Source of the DNA: JBKQWK01 sp052139595
GTDB lineage: Bacteria > Actinomycetota > Thermoleophilia > UBA2241
Assembly: GCA_052139595.1 (NCBI GenBank)
Contig: JBKQWK010000313.1
Location: forward strand, 1-7,498
Direction of reading: 5' to 3'
Length of the DNA stretch: 7,498 nt
Part shown: positions 1-6,318 of the stretch, in pieces
How positions within the stretch are numbered: position 1 is the stretch's first letter
How the letters are laid out: every line of letters begins with the position of its first letter
Notes under the pieces: generated by a model
Told to the model about the DNA's origin: nothing
Database searches by the model: none
What the model saw: only the letters and a program-made list of their open reading frames with translations
Made by a program: the position numbers and the translations under genes

Positions 1-1
1 G

Positions 2-262
2 CGAGCGCGCAAAGACACACTGGCGCTGGGCAACGTCACTGGCGCCATGGTCTTTCAGAGCACGTTCCCGGTCTCGGTCGGCCTCATTTTTACGAGCTGG
101 ACGCTTACCCGCGACGGTCTCATCAGCGGCGCCCTCACGCTCGTCTCCGGACTCGTCTTCTACCTCACGTTGCGCGTGAAGCACACGCTCACCTGGTGGT
201 CTCTGAGCGGCGCTGGATCGATGTATCTCGTCTACCTGGTCTACGTTCTCTTCCTGCGCTGA
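2..262 (+). CDS. Sodium/calcium antiporter-like membrane protein, C-terminal part (5' end outside window)
   Basis: The reading frame is open from the left edge and ends at TGA 260-262, leaving 86 residues of a larger protein. It opens with RARKDTLALGNVTGAMVFQS. The GNxxGAxxFxxxFP pattern resembles the second alpha-repeat of CaCA-family cation exchangers, in which a conserved GN...G(S/A) turn helps form the ion site. About three hydrophobic segments follow, separated by short charged loops (TLTRDG, RVKHT). The protein ends in a last membrane helix (YLVYLVYVLFLR). Such proteins exchange Na+ or H+ for Ca2+ across the cytoplasmic membrane. The ATG at 47 lies inside the alpha-repeat and is not a plausible start. 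The gene runs against pknB with a 19-base gap and has no evident functional link to it. The assignment rests on one motif and the hydrophobic profile; another multi-pass transporter is possible. Confidence 0.72.
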   Translation, partial: RARKDTLALGNVTGAMVFQSTFPVSVGLIFTSWTLTRDGLISGALTLVSGLVFYLTLRVKHTLTWWSLSGAGSMYLVYLVYVLFLR

Positions 263-281
263 GCCGGTACGCCTCTGCGCA

Positions 282-2201
282 TCACTTTGCCACCGTCATG
301 GTGACCGTTGAGCCGGCCGGCGCCAGAACGCCGGCCGCAGGCGACGTCTTGAGGACTGTACCCGAGGGCTGGGGGCTGCCGACCTGCTTGATCACGACAG
401 CAAAGCCGGCATCGCTGAGCGTGTTCAGAGCCGAGCCAGAGTCCATCAGCACCACATTCGGCACGGCAGTAAGCGCGGCAGTCGAACTCGATGAAGGCGT
501 CGGGCTGGGCGACAAACTCGGCGGAGGCGACCCGGTGCTGACGACGAAATCGACAGAGCTTCCTTTGTCGGCCTTGACGTCGGCCTTGGGATTCTGCGAG
601 ATCACTTGACCAGCAGGGACAGTCGCAGAGGAGAGCTGCGACACCGTACCGACGGTAAAGCCGGCCGACGTGAGCGCCGCCTGCGCCGCTGCCTGCGTCA
701 ACCCGGCGAGACTGGGTACCGCGACCTTGGGTAGACCTGAACTGATGTAGTAGGTCACGGTACTGCCACGTCCGACACTGGTGCCCGCAAGTGGGCTCTG
801 CTTGAAGACCGTGCCTATGGGGGCAGACGCCGACGTACCCTTCAGTGCCTTGCCCAGAAGGCCGTTGGCATGCAGGTACGTGAGCATCTGCTGCTGGGTG
901 TAGCCCGTGAAATCAAGCAGGGTGATCGTCGCCCGGCCGCGGCAGACCCAGATGTCGACCGTGCCGCCACTGATGAGCTTGGTGTCGGCCGGTGGCTGTT
1001 GCCGGGTCACATAGCCGACGTTGACCGTATCCGAATAATCATTGTGCGTCTGCGCCTTGAAACCCTGCGTCCTGAGGGCGTTGATGGCAGCAGCCTGGCT
1101 CATGCCGACGACGCCAGGTACCGGTTTGGTCGTGCCCGAGAAGACCCGGTAGAGGACGATTGCGGCCGCGGCAGCGGCAACAATCAGCAGCACGACGGCG
1201 ACGATCGCCCACGGCGAGCGTTGGTGCTTCGTCTCGCGCGGACCGCCGACGCGCGTCTCGGCGAGATCGTCGCCACGCAGCACCTGCGTCGCGCTTTCGC
1301 CGGCAATCGCCAGCGGACCCATCACCTGTGTGCGCTCCACCGCGGCGTCAAACGTCGCCGCTAGCACCGGTCCGCCCGCTTGCGCCTGGCGCAGGTCACG
1401 GGCGAATTCGGCAGCGCTCGCGTAACGCCGATCGGGACTCTTGGCCAGCGCCTTGAGCACGATCTGGTTGAGCGAGTAGGGCATGCCCGGCACCAGATCG
1501 GCAGGCTCGCGCGGCAGCTCATTGACGTGTTTCATCGCCACCGTCACGGCGCTATCCCCGCTGAAGGGCACTTGACCGGTAAGCATCTCGTAGATGACGA
1601 CACCGACCGAATACAGGTCGGTGCGCTCATCGACGGGTTCGCCGCGGGCCTGTTCCGGCGCCAGATACTGCGCCGTGCCCAGAATTGAACCCGCTTCTGT
1701 CATCGACGAGTCACCGGCACGGGCAATACCGAAATCGGTCACCTTCACCATGCCAGTGCGGTCGATGAGGATGTTCTGCGACTTGATGTCGCGGTGCACG
1801 ATATGGTGCTGGTGAGCAAACTCGATCGCTGCCAGGAGGCCGAGCGCAAGGCCGACCGCCTCATTGCCGGGCAGGCGGCCGCGGCGGCGAATAAGCTCTT
1901 TCAGGGTTTCGCCCTCGACGTACTCCATGACGATGTAGTACATCGAGTCGATCTGGCCCCAGTCGTAAATGCCGACGACATTAGGATGGTTAAGGCCGGC
2001 GGCAGCCTTCGCCTCACGGCGGAAACGCTCGACGAAGTTCTGGTCGTCAGCGAAACGCGGCAGCAGCACCTTGAGAGCCACTCGCCGCGCCAACGTCGTA
2101 TCTTCGGCGAGAAAAACATCGGCCATGCCGCCGCCGCCCAGCTTGCCCAGAACGCGGTAGCGATCGTTGACCAACTGGCCCTGTACAAATGCATCCGTCA
2201 C
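282..2201 (-). CDS. pknB: Transmembrane PASTA-domain serine/threonine protein kinase PknB
   Basis: A 639-residue Hanks-type kinase that phosphorylates cell-division and cell-wall proteins and senses muropeptides or lipid II outside the cell. The kinase domain covers about 14-275. It has a Gly-rich loop (LGGGGMADV, 21-29), Lys44, helix-C Glu63, HRDIKSQN (136-143, Asp138 catalytic, Ser in place of the usual Pro after the Lys), DFG 156-158 and APE 181-183. A juxtamembrane stretch (276-329) leads to one membrane helix at about 331-352. Four PASTA repeats follow: three contiguous (about 358-422, 423-489, 490-557), then a Pro/Ser linker (558-578) and a fourth (579-639). The start is GTG, with AAGGGA seven bases upstream (2209-2214). 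The next in-frame ATG (Met26) would remove the nucleotide loop. In the activation loop only Thr168 aligns with the M. tuberculosis PknB Thr171/Thr173 pair; the second position is Ala170. It is the last gene of the cluster, 105 bases after pbpA. Confidence 0.96.
   Translation of the reverse strand: MTDAFVQGQLVNDRYRVLGKLGGGGMADVFLAEDTTLARRVALKVLLPRFADDQNFVERFRREAKAAAGLNHPNVVGIYDWGQIDSMYYIVMEYVEGETLKELIRRRGRLPGNEAVGLALGLLAAIEFAHQHHIVHRDIKSQNILIDRTGMVKVTDFGIARAGDSSMTEAGSILGTAQYLAPEQARGEPVDERTDLYSVGVVIYEMLTGQVPFSGDSAVTVAMKHVNELPREPADLVPGMPYSLNQIVLKALAKSPDRRYASAAEFARDLRQAQAGGPVLAATFDAAVERTQVMGPLAIAGESATQVLRGDDLAETRVGGPRETKHQRSPWAIVAVVLLIVAAAAAAIVLYRVFSGTTKPVPGVVGMSQAAAINALRTQGFKAQTHNDYSDTVNVGYVTRQQPPADTKLISGGTVDIWVCRGRATITLLDFTGYTQQQMLTYLHANGLLGKALKGTSASAPIGTVFKQSPLAGTSVGRGSTVTYYISSGLPKVAVPSLAGLTQAAAQAALTSAGFTVGTVSQLSSATVPAGQVISQNPKADVKADKGSSVDFVVSTGSPPPSLSPSPTPSSSSTAALTAVPNVVLMDSGSALNTLSDAGFAVVIKQVGSPQPSGTVLKTSPAAGVLAPAGSTVTMTVAK
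314..337. other. GC-rich inverted repeat near the 3' end of pknB
   Basis: A nine-base perfect stem (CGGCCGGCG at 314-322, CGCCGGCCG at 329-337) encloses a six-base loop. It lies in the last PASTA codons, about 30-55 bases before the pknB stop and 50-75 bases past the antiporter stop. There is no T-run on either strand, so it is not a classic intrinsic terminator. It could still slow polymerase coming from the antiporter side between the convergent genes. Confidence 0.35.
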
Positions 2202-2208
2202 AGTACTG

Positions 2209-2214
2209 TCCCTT
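2209..2214 (-). promoter_or_regulatory. Ribosome binding site of pknB
   Basis: AAGGGA lies seven bases before the GTG at 2199-2201. It supports the GTG start and indicates that pknB can initiate independently of pbpA, whose stop is 105 bases away. Confidence 0.7.
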
Positions 2215-2306
2215 GTAGGTGGTCGTTCACAATACCACGCCCGCTGTCGCGTCCCTGCAGACGTCCGCCCACGGCGTCCCGCCGGCGCAGAGCGTGGAGC
2301 TTTTCA

Positions 2307-3743
2307 CTAAGGCAGCCGCGCCTGAGCCAGCGCGACCTTCATGACGGCAGCCGCCAGCGGTGCCGCCACGGTACCGCCAACGCCCGTGGTATGCTCGATC
2401 GTCACGGCCACCGCTACGCGTGGCGCATTCGCGGGGGCAAAGGCAACGAACCAGGCCTCATTGCTGTTGCCGCGCTGCGCGGTACCGGTCTTGCCGGCAA
2501 CCTTGATGCCCGGTAGCGCGGCCTCGACGCCGGTGCCCGACAAAACCACCTGCTGCATCATCTGGTTGAGCGTTTGCGCCGTTTGCGCGCTCATGACCGT
2601 TCCCAATTTCTGCGTTTGCGCCCGCTTTGCCACCGCGCCGCCGGGGGTGGCCACCTGCTGCACCAGGTAGGGCTCCATGACCGTTCCTCCGTCAGCCACC
2701 GAAGCGGCAACCATTGCCATCTGCAGTGGTGTTACCAGCACGTTCTCCTGGCCAACCGCCGCCCAGGCAACGTCCACCGCATTCATCGGTGCCCGCGGAG
2801 CAAGCAGCTTGCCGTTGCTGTAGCGTCCGCTGGCAGCAACCGCGCCGGCGGGCAGATCAACGGCAGGTGCCCGCCAGAAGCCGGCTTTCAGCATGTAGTC
2901 GACCAGCGTTGTCTGCCCGAGCTTGTCACCGACCTTGGCGAACGTTGTATTGATCGAGTAGGTGAGCGCCTGGGTGAAGGTGTTGGGACCAAAGACCTCG
3001 CCCTGATAGTTGGTCACCTTGTTGCCGTCAACCACATAGGTGCCCGTATCATCAAACATCGTCGTCGGCGTCACGGCACCGGAGTTGAGCGCCGCGGCGG
3101 CAGTGAGAACCTTCATCGCCGATCCCGGCGGGTAGAGACCCTGCATGGCGCGATCGAGCAGCGGCGCTGTCGGGTCCTTGCTCAGCGTGCTCCAGTTCGC
3201 CGTAACCGTGCTCAGGTCGAAGCTGGGCGCCGAAGCGGCAGCGATGACGGCGCCAGTGCTCGGATCGAGAACGACAATCGCCCCGGTCTGTGTGCCGAGT
3301 GCCGCCTGAGCGGCCCGCTGCACGGCCGGGACGAGCGTCAGCGTAACGTTGGCGCCGACCGGCTGCCGGCCGAGAAGTCTATCGATCACAGCCTGCACAC
3401 CGAGCTGGCTCGACTGGCCAGTCAGGTAGCCATTCATGGACGCTTCGATCCCAGACTGGCCGAGCGTCGCGCTCTGGTACCCGACAATCTGCGGCGCCAG
3501 CGACCCCTGCGGGTAGACGCGCACGTACTCACCGGCGCGCTGCTGCGAGTCGACCAGCACACTGCCGTCAAAGCCGAGGATCTCGCCCCGCTTGATCTTG
3601 AGTTCCTGCGCAACCTGAAGATGATTGTCAGTGTTGTTGCGCAGAGAACGCGCCGCGATCACCTGCAGATACGTGAGGTTGATGATCAGCGCGAGGAAGA
3701 GGACCACACCGACAATGAAGACACGCGCTATCGCCCGATTCAT
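2307..3743 (-). CDS. pbpA: Class B penicillin-binding protein (PbpA-type peptidoglycan transpeptidase)
   Basis: A 478-residue D,D-transpeptidase that cross-links peptidoglycan outside the membrane and is inhibited by beta-lactams. A short cytoplasmic N-terminus and one uncleaved membrane anchor (about 7-30) precede a small N-terminal region with the RGEIL box of class B PBPs (52-56). The transpeptidase domain runs from about residue 150 to the end. All three active-site motifs are present: SxxK as Ser208-Ala-Met-Lys211 (PPGSAMK, a variant of the common PGSTFK), SxN as Ser263-Ile-Asn265 and KTG as Lys418-Thr-Gly420. The length fits actinobacterial PbpA. The start is ATG. An AGGGA (3754-3758) lies ten bases upstream, inside the proximal copy of a tandem repeat. 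It follows rodA, its expected glycosyltransferase partner, by 55 bases, and the TAG stop is 105 bases before pknB. In Mycobacterium PbpA takes part in septal and polar growth under PknB control; the same role here is inferred from synteny. Confidence 0.95.
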   Translation of the reverse strand: MNRAIARVFIVGVVLFLALIINLTYLQVIAARSLRNNTDNHLQVAQELKIKRGEILGFDGSVLVDSQQRAGEYVRVYPQGSLAPQIVGYQSATLGQSGIEASMNGYLTGQSSQLGVQAVIDRLLGRQPVGANVTLTLVPAVQRAAQAALGTQTGAIVVLDPSTGAVIAAASAPSFDLSTVTANWSTLSKDPTAPLLDRAMQGLYPPGSAMKVLTAAAALNSGAVTPTTMFDDTGTYVVDGNKVTNYQGEVFGPNTFTQALTYSINTTFAKVGDKLGQTTLVDYMLKAGFWRAPAVDLPAGAVAASGRYSNGKLLAPRAPMNAVDVAWAAVGQENVLVTPLQMAMVAASVADGGTVMEPYLVQQVATPGGAVAKRAQTQKLGTVMSAQTAQTLNQMMQQVVLSGTGVEAALPGIKVAGKTGTAQRGNSNEAWFVAFAPANAPRVAVAVTIEHTTGVGGTVAAPLAAAVMKVALAQARLP

Positions 3744-3802
3744 ACGCTGGTCATCCCTGTCTCGCCAACTTGCGTCATCCCCGTCTCGTCAACTCGAGTC
3801 AT
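3740..3802 (-). CDS. Possible 20-codon bridging mini-ORF between rodA and pbpA
   Basis: The ATG (3800-3802) overlaps the rodA stop as ATGA, and the TGA (3740-3742) overlaps the pbpA start as ATGA. The frame encodes an eight-residue repeat: MTRVDETG, MTQVGETG, MTSV. Because the underlying DNA repeat is 24 bases, each unit supplies another in-frame ATG. Each is preceded six bases upstream by a weak purine-rich site (GGCGAG or GACGAG). No family is recognised, and the peptide may have no function beyond keeping ribosomes moving from rodA to pbpA. It could equally be chance created by the repeat. The overlaps and frame are seen directly; translation is inferred. Confidence 0.35.
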   Translation of the reverse strand: MTRVDETGMTQVGETGMTSV

Positions 3803-3821
3803 CCCAGTCTCGCCAGTTTGA
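3750..3821 (-). repeat. Three tandem 24-bp units spanning the end of rodA and the rodA-pbpA gap
   Basis: Units lie at 3750-3773, 3774-3797 and 3798-3821, with no spacer. Pairwise identity by eye is 20/24, 20/24 and 19/24. On the plus strand each starts GTCATCCC, followed by one variable base, GTCTCG and a less conserved half. The 3798-3821 unit is the last seven codons and stop of rodA (IKLARLG-stop), so the other two look like duplications of the gene's tail. On the minus strand every unit carries GGGATGAC, which puts a GGG and an ATGA in each copy. The unit next to pbpA supplies its only SD-like AGGGA. Confidence 0.85.
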
Positions 3822-5121
3822 TGCGCTCGGTCTCGCTACCGCCGCGGACCACGTTCGTGCGATGCGAGACCATCAGCAGCAGTGCCACCAGCACGAGATT
3901 GGCGACAATCGAGCTGCCACCGTAGCTGATGAACGGCAGCGTAACGCCGGTCAGCGGAATCAGCCGCGTCACCCCGCCGATAATGATGAACGTCTGCAGG
4001 CCAAACGCCGCCGACAGACCGGCGGCGAGCAGCTTGCTGAAGCCGTCGGGCGCCCACACGGCGATCAGAAAGCCACGGTAGCAGAACATCAGATAGCAGA
4101 GGATGACGCCGGCCGCGCCGATTAATCCCATCTCATTGGCAATGGCCGTGAAGATGAAGTCGGTCTGCAAGTAGGGCACCACCGGCTGATGATTGCCGTA
4201 CAGCAGGTAGCCACGCCCCAGCCCGGTGCCGACGACACCGCCGTCGGCAATCGTGAACAGCGACTGCAGCAGCTGGTAGCCGGTTGTGGCCGCATGCGAC
4301 CACGGGTTGATCCAGATCTGAAAGCGCTCCTGCACGTGGGCGACGAAACGATAGGCAAAACCGGCGCCGGCGATGAACAGAAGGGCACCAGTGACAACGT
4401 AGGTGAAGCGCGACGTCGCCATATAGAGCATGGCGATGAACAGCGACAGCATGAGCAATGACATGCCGAAGTCCTTCATGAACACCAGCAACGCCAGTGA
4501 GAGCACCCACATGAGCAGCAGAGGCAGATAGTACTTGGCCGCCGGCACGCGCAATCCGAGGACCTTGCCAGTGGGCACGGAGAGCATCTCCTTTTTGTCG
4601 TTGAGGTAGCCGGCGAGGAACAGGACGATGGCGATCTTGGCGAATTCAGACGGCTGGATCGAGAAGCCGGCGAAGCGGATCCAGAGCTTGCTGCCGTTAA
4701 CATAGGTCCCGGCCACAATGGTAAGCAGAAGCAGGCCGAGGCCGAGCGCACCCATCAGATAGCGATACCTGTCGAGACGCTGATGATCACGCACGACGAC
4801 AACGGTGACGATGAACAGGGCGGCGCCGACCAGCAACCACTGCCCCTGTAAACGCGCCAAGGTGGGACTGATGCGATACACCTCAGTGAGGCCAATCGAC
4901 GCGAGCAGGGCCGTAAGCGGCAGCAGGTAAGGATCGGCCTGGTTAAGCCATAAGCGCACCGTGAAATGCAGCACGATGAAGACGGCGATGAAGAGCAAAC
5001 CATAGACGATCGCCGACAGTCTGATCGTATGGTACGTGTTGGCGTACACGGAGACGTACGCCATGGTGCCAATGACACCAGCAACGAAGAGGAAGATGAG
5101 CTCTACCGCGCGCCGGCTCAC
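3799..5121 (-). CDS. rodA: RodA/FtsW family (SEDS) peptidoglycan glycosyltransferase
   Basis: A 440-residue polytopic membrane enzyme that polymerises lipid II into glycan strands, paired with a class B PBP (here PbpA). Hydrophobic helices fill nearly the whole chain. Family landmarks are GSKLWIRF-GFSIQPSEFAK (143-162), MKDFG (215-219), GYQLLQSLF (281-289), QTDFIFTAIANEMGL (319-333) and GVTRLIPLTGVTLPFISYGGSS (383-404). Asp321 in TDFIF aligns with the essential Asp262 of E. coli RodA. I chose the GTG at 5119-5121. It overlaps the pstP stop as GTGA and has GAAGG (5128-5132) six bases upstream. The predicted protein then begins directly before the first membrane helix (ELIFLFVAGVIG). An ATG 52 codons further upstream would add an Arg/Ser/Gln-rich segment read through pstP in another frame, so it is rejected. 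Residue 276 is His where the family usually has Asp in the DPxGxGYQ segment. The gene is usually called rodA at this locus; ftsW cannot be excluded. Confidence 0.95.
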   Translation of the reverse strand: MSRRAVELIFLFVAGVIGTMAYVSVYANTYHTIRLSAIVYGLLFIAVFIVLHFTVRLWLNQADPYLLPLTALLASIGLTEVYRISPTLARLQGQWLLVGAALFIVTVVVVRDHQRLDRYRYLMGALGLGLLLLTIVAGTYVNGSKLWIRFAGFSIQPSEFAKIAIVLFLAGYLNDKKEMLSVPTGKVLGLRVPAAKYYLPLLLMWVLSLALLVFMKDFGMSLLMLSLFIAMLYMATSRFTYVVTGALLFIAGAGFAYRFVAHVQERFQIWINPWSHAATTGYQLLQSLFTIADGGVVGTGLGRGYLLYGNHQPVVPYLQTDFIFTAIANEMGLIGAAGVILCYLMFCYRGFLIAVWAPDGFSKLLAAGLSAAFGLQTFIIIGGVTRLIPLTGVTLPFISYGGSSIVANLVLVALLLMVSHRTNVVRGGSETERIKLARLG

Positions 5122-5132
5122 GGCGCGCCTTC
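5118..5132 (-). promoter_or_regulatory. rodA ribosome binding site and pstP/rodA GTGA start-stop overlap
   Basis: GAAGG at 5128-5132 is six bases before the GTG at 5119-5121. The GTG shares three bases with the pstP stop (TGA, 5118-5120). This decides the rodA start and indicates translational coupling of phosphatase and glycosyltransferase. Confidence 0.8.
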
Positions 5133-6302
5133 GAGCCGCCCGACGTAGTCCATGGCGGCGGCGCGACTGCTCAGGCTGTGACCATTGACGCGCTGCTGAT
5201 CGCGCGGGCTGAGGCTGGCCAGAGGCACGAGCGTCTTCAGATAGATCGTGTGCACACCGATGCCGGCTACCTCCCACGGCAGGCCGCGATACACGGCCAC
5301 GTAGCCGTCTGCAGTGCCGACGTAGTAGACCTGATTGAGGGCCAGCGAGAGGCCGACAAGCAGCACGATGAGCACGGCGGCCGAGATCAGGAGACGCCGG
5401 CGCCAGTGCGCAGAGCGTCCTGGCCCGACAGGCAGCCCAACCGCAGCGCTGCCCGCGGACGACGGCCCCAGCCGATTGACGACTGCGCCTTCGGCGGCGT
5501 CGGCCAGCTGGCCGGTGGTCGCATCGTCGGCGGGCAGGCGACCACGTGTCGTGCCGTCGGCCACCGTGTCAACGGTGTCAGCGGCCTGGCGCGGGCTGGC
5601 ATCATGCAGACCAACGACGACGGCCGTGATGTTGTCGTGCCCGCCGCGGCGCTTGGCCTCAAGGATGAGGTCGCGCGTCGCCGCGACGAGGTCATCATCG
5701 CCGAGGAGCTTGGCGATGACCTCGCTGGGAACGGCCCCACTGAGACCGTCGCTGCAGAGCAGCAGCACATCGCCGTCCTTCAGATCAACGACGAATTCGT
5801 CAAGTTCGGCCGCCGACTCGGTACCCAAGGCACGACTGAGCACGCTCCGGTAGCGATTGACGGCCGCTTCTTCGGCCGTGATGGCGCCCTCGCGCAGCCA
5901 CTCACCGACCAGCGAGTGATCCTCGCTGAGTTGTTGCAGGCGGTCAGCGCGCAGCAGGTAAGCGCGGCTATCGCCAATGTGCACGAAGTGCCCGCTCGCT
6001 CCTTCCTCATCGAGCACGAACGCGGTCAGCGTTGTGCCCATGCCAGCGCTATCGGCGTTCGCCTGAGCGCGGCTGAAGATGCGCGCGTTCGCCTCAACGG
6101 CGGCGGCGCGCAAAGTGCCGCCGGCCGACACAACCTCGCGCAGCGTGGCGATGGCGATGCCCGCCGCCACCTCGCCCGCCAGAGCGCCCCCCATACCGTC
6201 GGCAACGGCAAACAGCGGCGGCGTGACCTCGTAGGCATCCTCATTCGTCTCCCGATGCAGGCCGATGTCGGAGAGCGCGGCATAGCGCACCGCGAGCGTC
6301 AC
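5118..6302 (-). CDS. pstP: Membrane-anchored PP2C-family serine/threonine protein phosphatase PstP
   Basis: A 394-residue metal-dependent (Mn/Mg) phosphatase that removes phosphate from Ser/Thr kinases and their substrates, including PknB. The catalytic domain covers about 1-235. Its PP2C motifs are in order: RETNED (17-22, metal Asp22), DGMGG (35-39, metal Asp35), GMGTT (87-91), GDSRAYL (110-116), SDGL (184-187, metal Asp185) and HDNITAV (222-228, metal Asp223). A charged linker rich in Ala, Asp and Thr (236-302) leads to one membrane helix at about 303-323. A short external tail of about 70 residues follows, shorter than I recall for M. tuberculosis PstP. The start is GTG, with GAGGAG (6313-6318) ten bases upstream, lying inside the last codons of fhaB. 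The gene is seven bases after fhaB and overlaps rodA by four bases (GTGA), so translation of the three is probably coupled. Confidence 0.95.
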   Translation of the reverse strand: MTLAVRYAALSDIGLHRETNEDAYEVTPPLFAVADGMGGALAGEVAAGIAIATLREVVSAGGTLRAAAVEANARIFSRAQANADSAGMGTTLTAFVLDEEGASGHFVHIGDSRAYLLRADRLQQLSEDHSLVGEWLREGAITAEEAAVNRYRSVLSRALGTESAAELDEFVVDLKDGDVLLLCSDGLSGAVPSEVIAKLLGDDDLVAATRDLILEAKRRGGHDNITAVVVGLHDASPRQAADTVDTVADGTTRGRLPADDATTGQLADAAEGAVVNRLGPSSAGSAAVGLPVGPGRSAHWRRRLLISAAVLIVLLVGLSLALNQVYYVGTADGYVAVYRGLPWEVAGIGVHTIYLKTLVPLASLSPRDQQRVNGHSLSSRAAAMDYVGRLEGAP

Positions 6303-6318
6303 CGGTTCATCACTCCTC
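6300..6318 (-). promoter_or_regulatory. pstP ribosome binding site with a three-codon stop/start chain from fhaB
   Basis: GAGGAG (6313-6318) sits in the last fhaB codons. The fhaB stop TGA (6310-6312) overlaps an ATG (6308-6310). The frame ATG-AAC-CGG-TGA then ends at 6299-6301, overlapping the pstP GTG start (6300-6302) as GTGA. The SD is ten bases from the GTG but only two from the ATG, so the GTG is the better initiation site. A ribosome finishing fhaB could slide across this chain to pstP. Confidence 0.55.

Noticed and set aside
2229..2234. TATTGT as a -10 element for pknB
   Set aside because: The bases at the proper -35 distance (CAGGGA) do not resemble TTGACA, and a single hexamer match is weak evidence.
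2227..2307. A 26-codon GTG frame after pbpA, overlapping its TAG stop
   Set aside because: It has no Shine-Dalgarno sequence, no repeat or conserved feature, and ends 25 bases short of pknB, so unlike the rodA-pbpA bridge it is probably chance.
2574..3821. Long plus-strand frame of 415 codons opposite pbpA
   Set aside because: It is antisense to a gene with all transpeptidase motifs and has no recognisable domain. Long antisense frames are expected in GC-rich coding DNA.
4159..4161. Loss of the SEDS catalytic aspartate in RodA, suspected from the NPWSHAA segment
   Set aside because: Counting back on E. coli RodA from memory places essential Asp262 in the HTDFIF motif, which is intact here as QTDFIF (Asp321).
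5122..5277. A 52-codon upstream extension of rodA starting at ATG 5277
   Set aside because: It overlaps pstP coding sequence in another frame, is Arg/Ser/Gln-rich with no membrane character, and a GTG with a well-spaced GAAGG gives the expected N-terminus.
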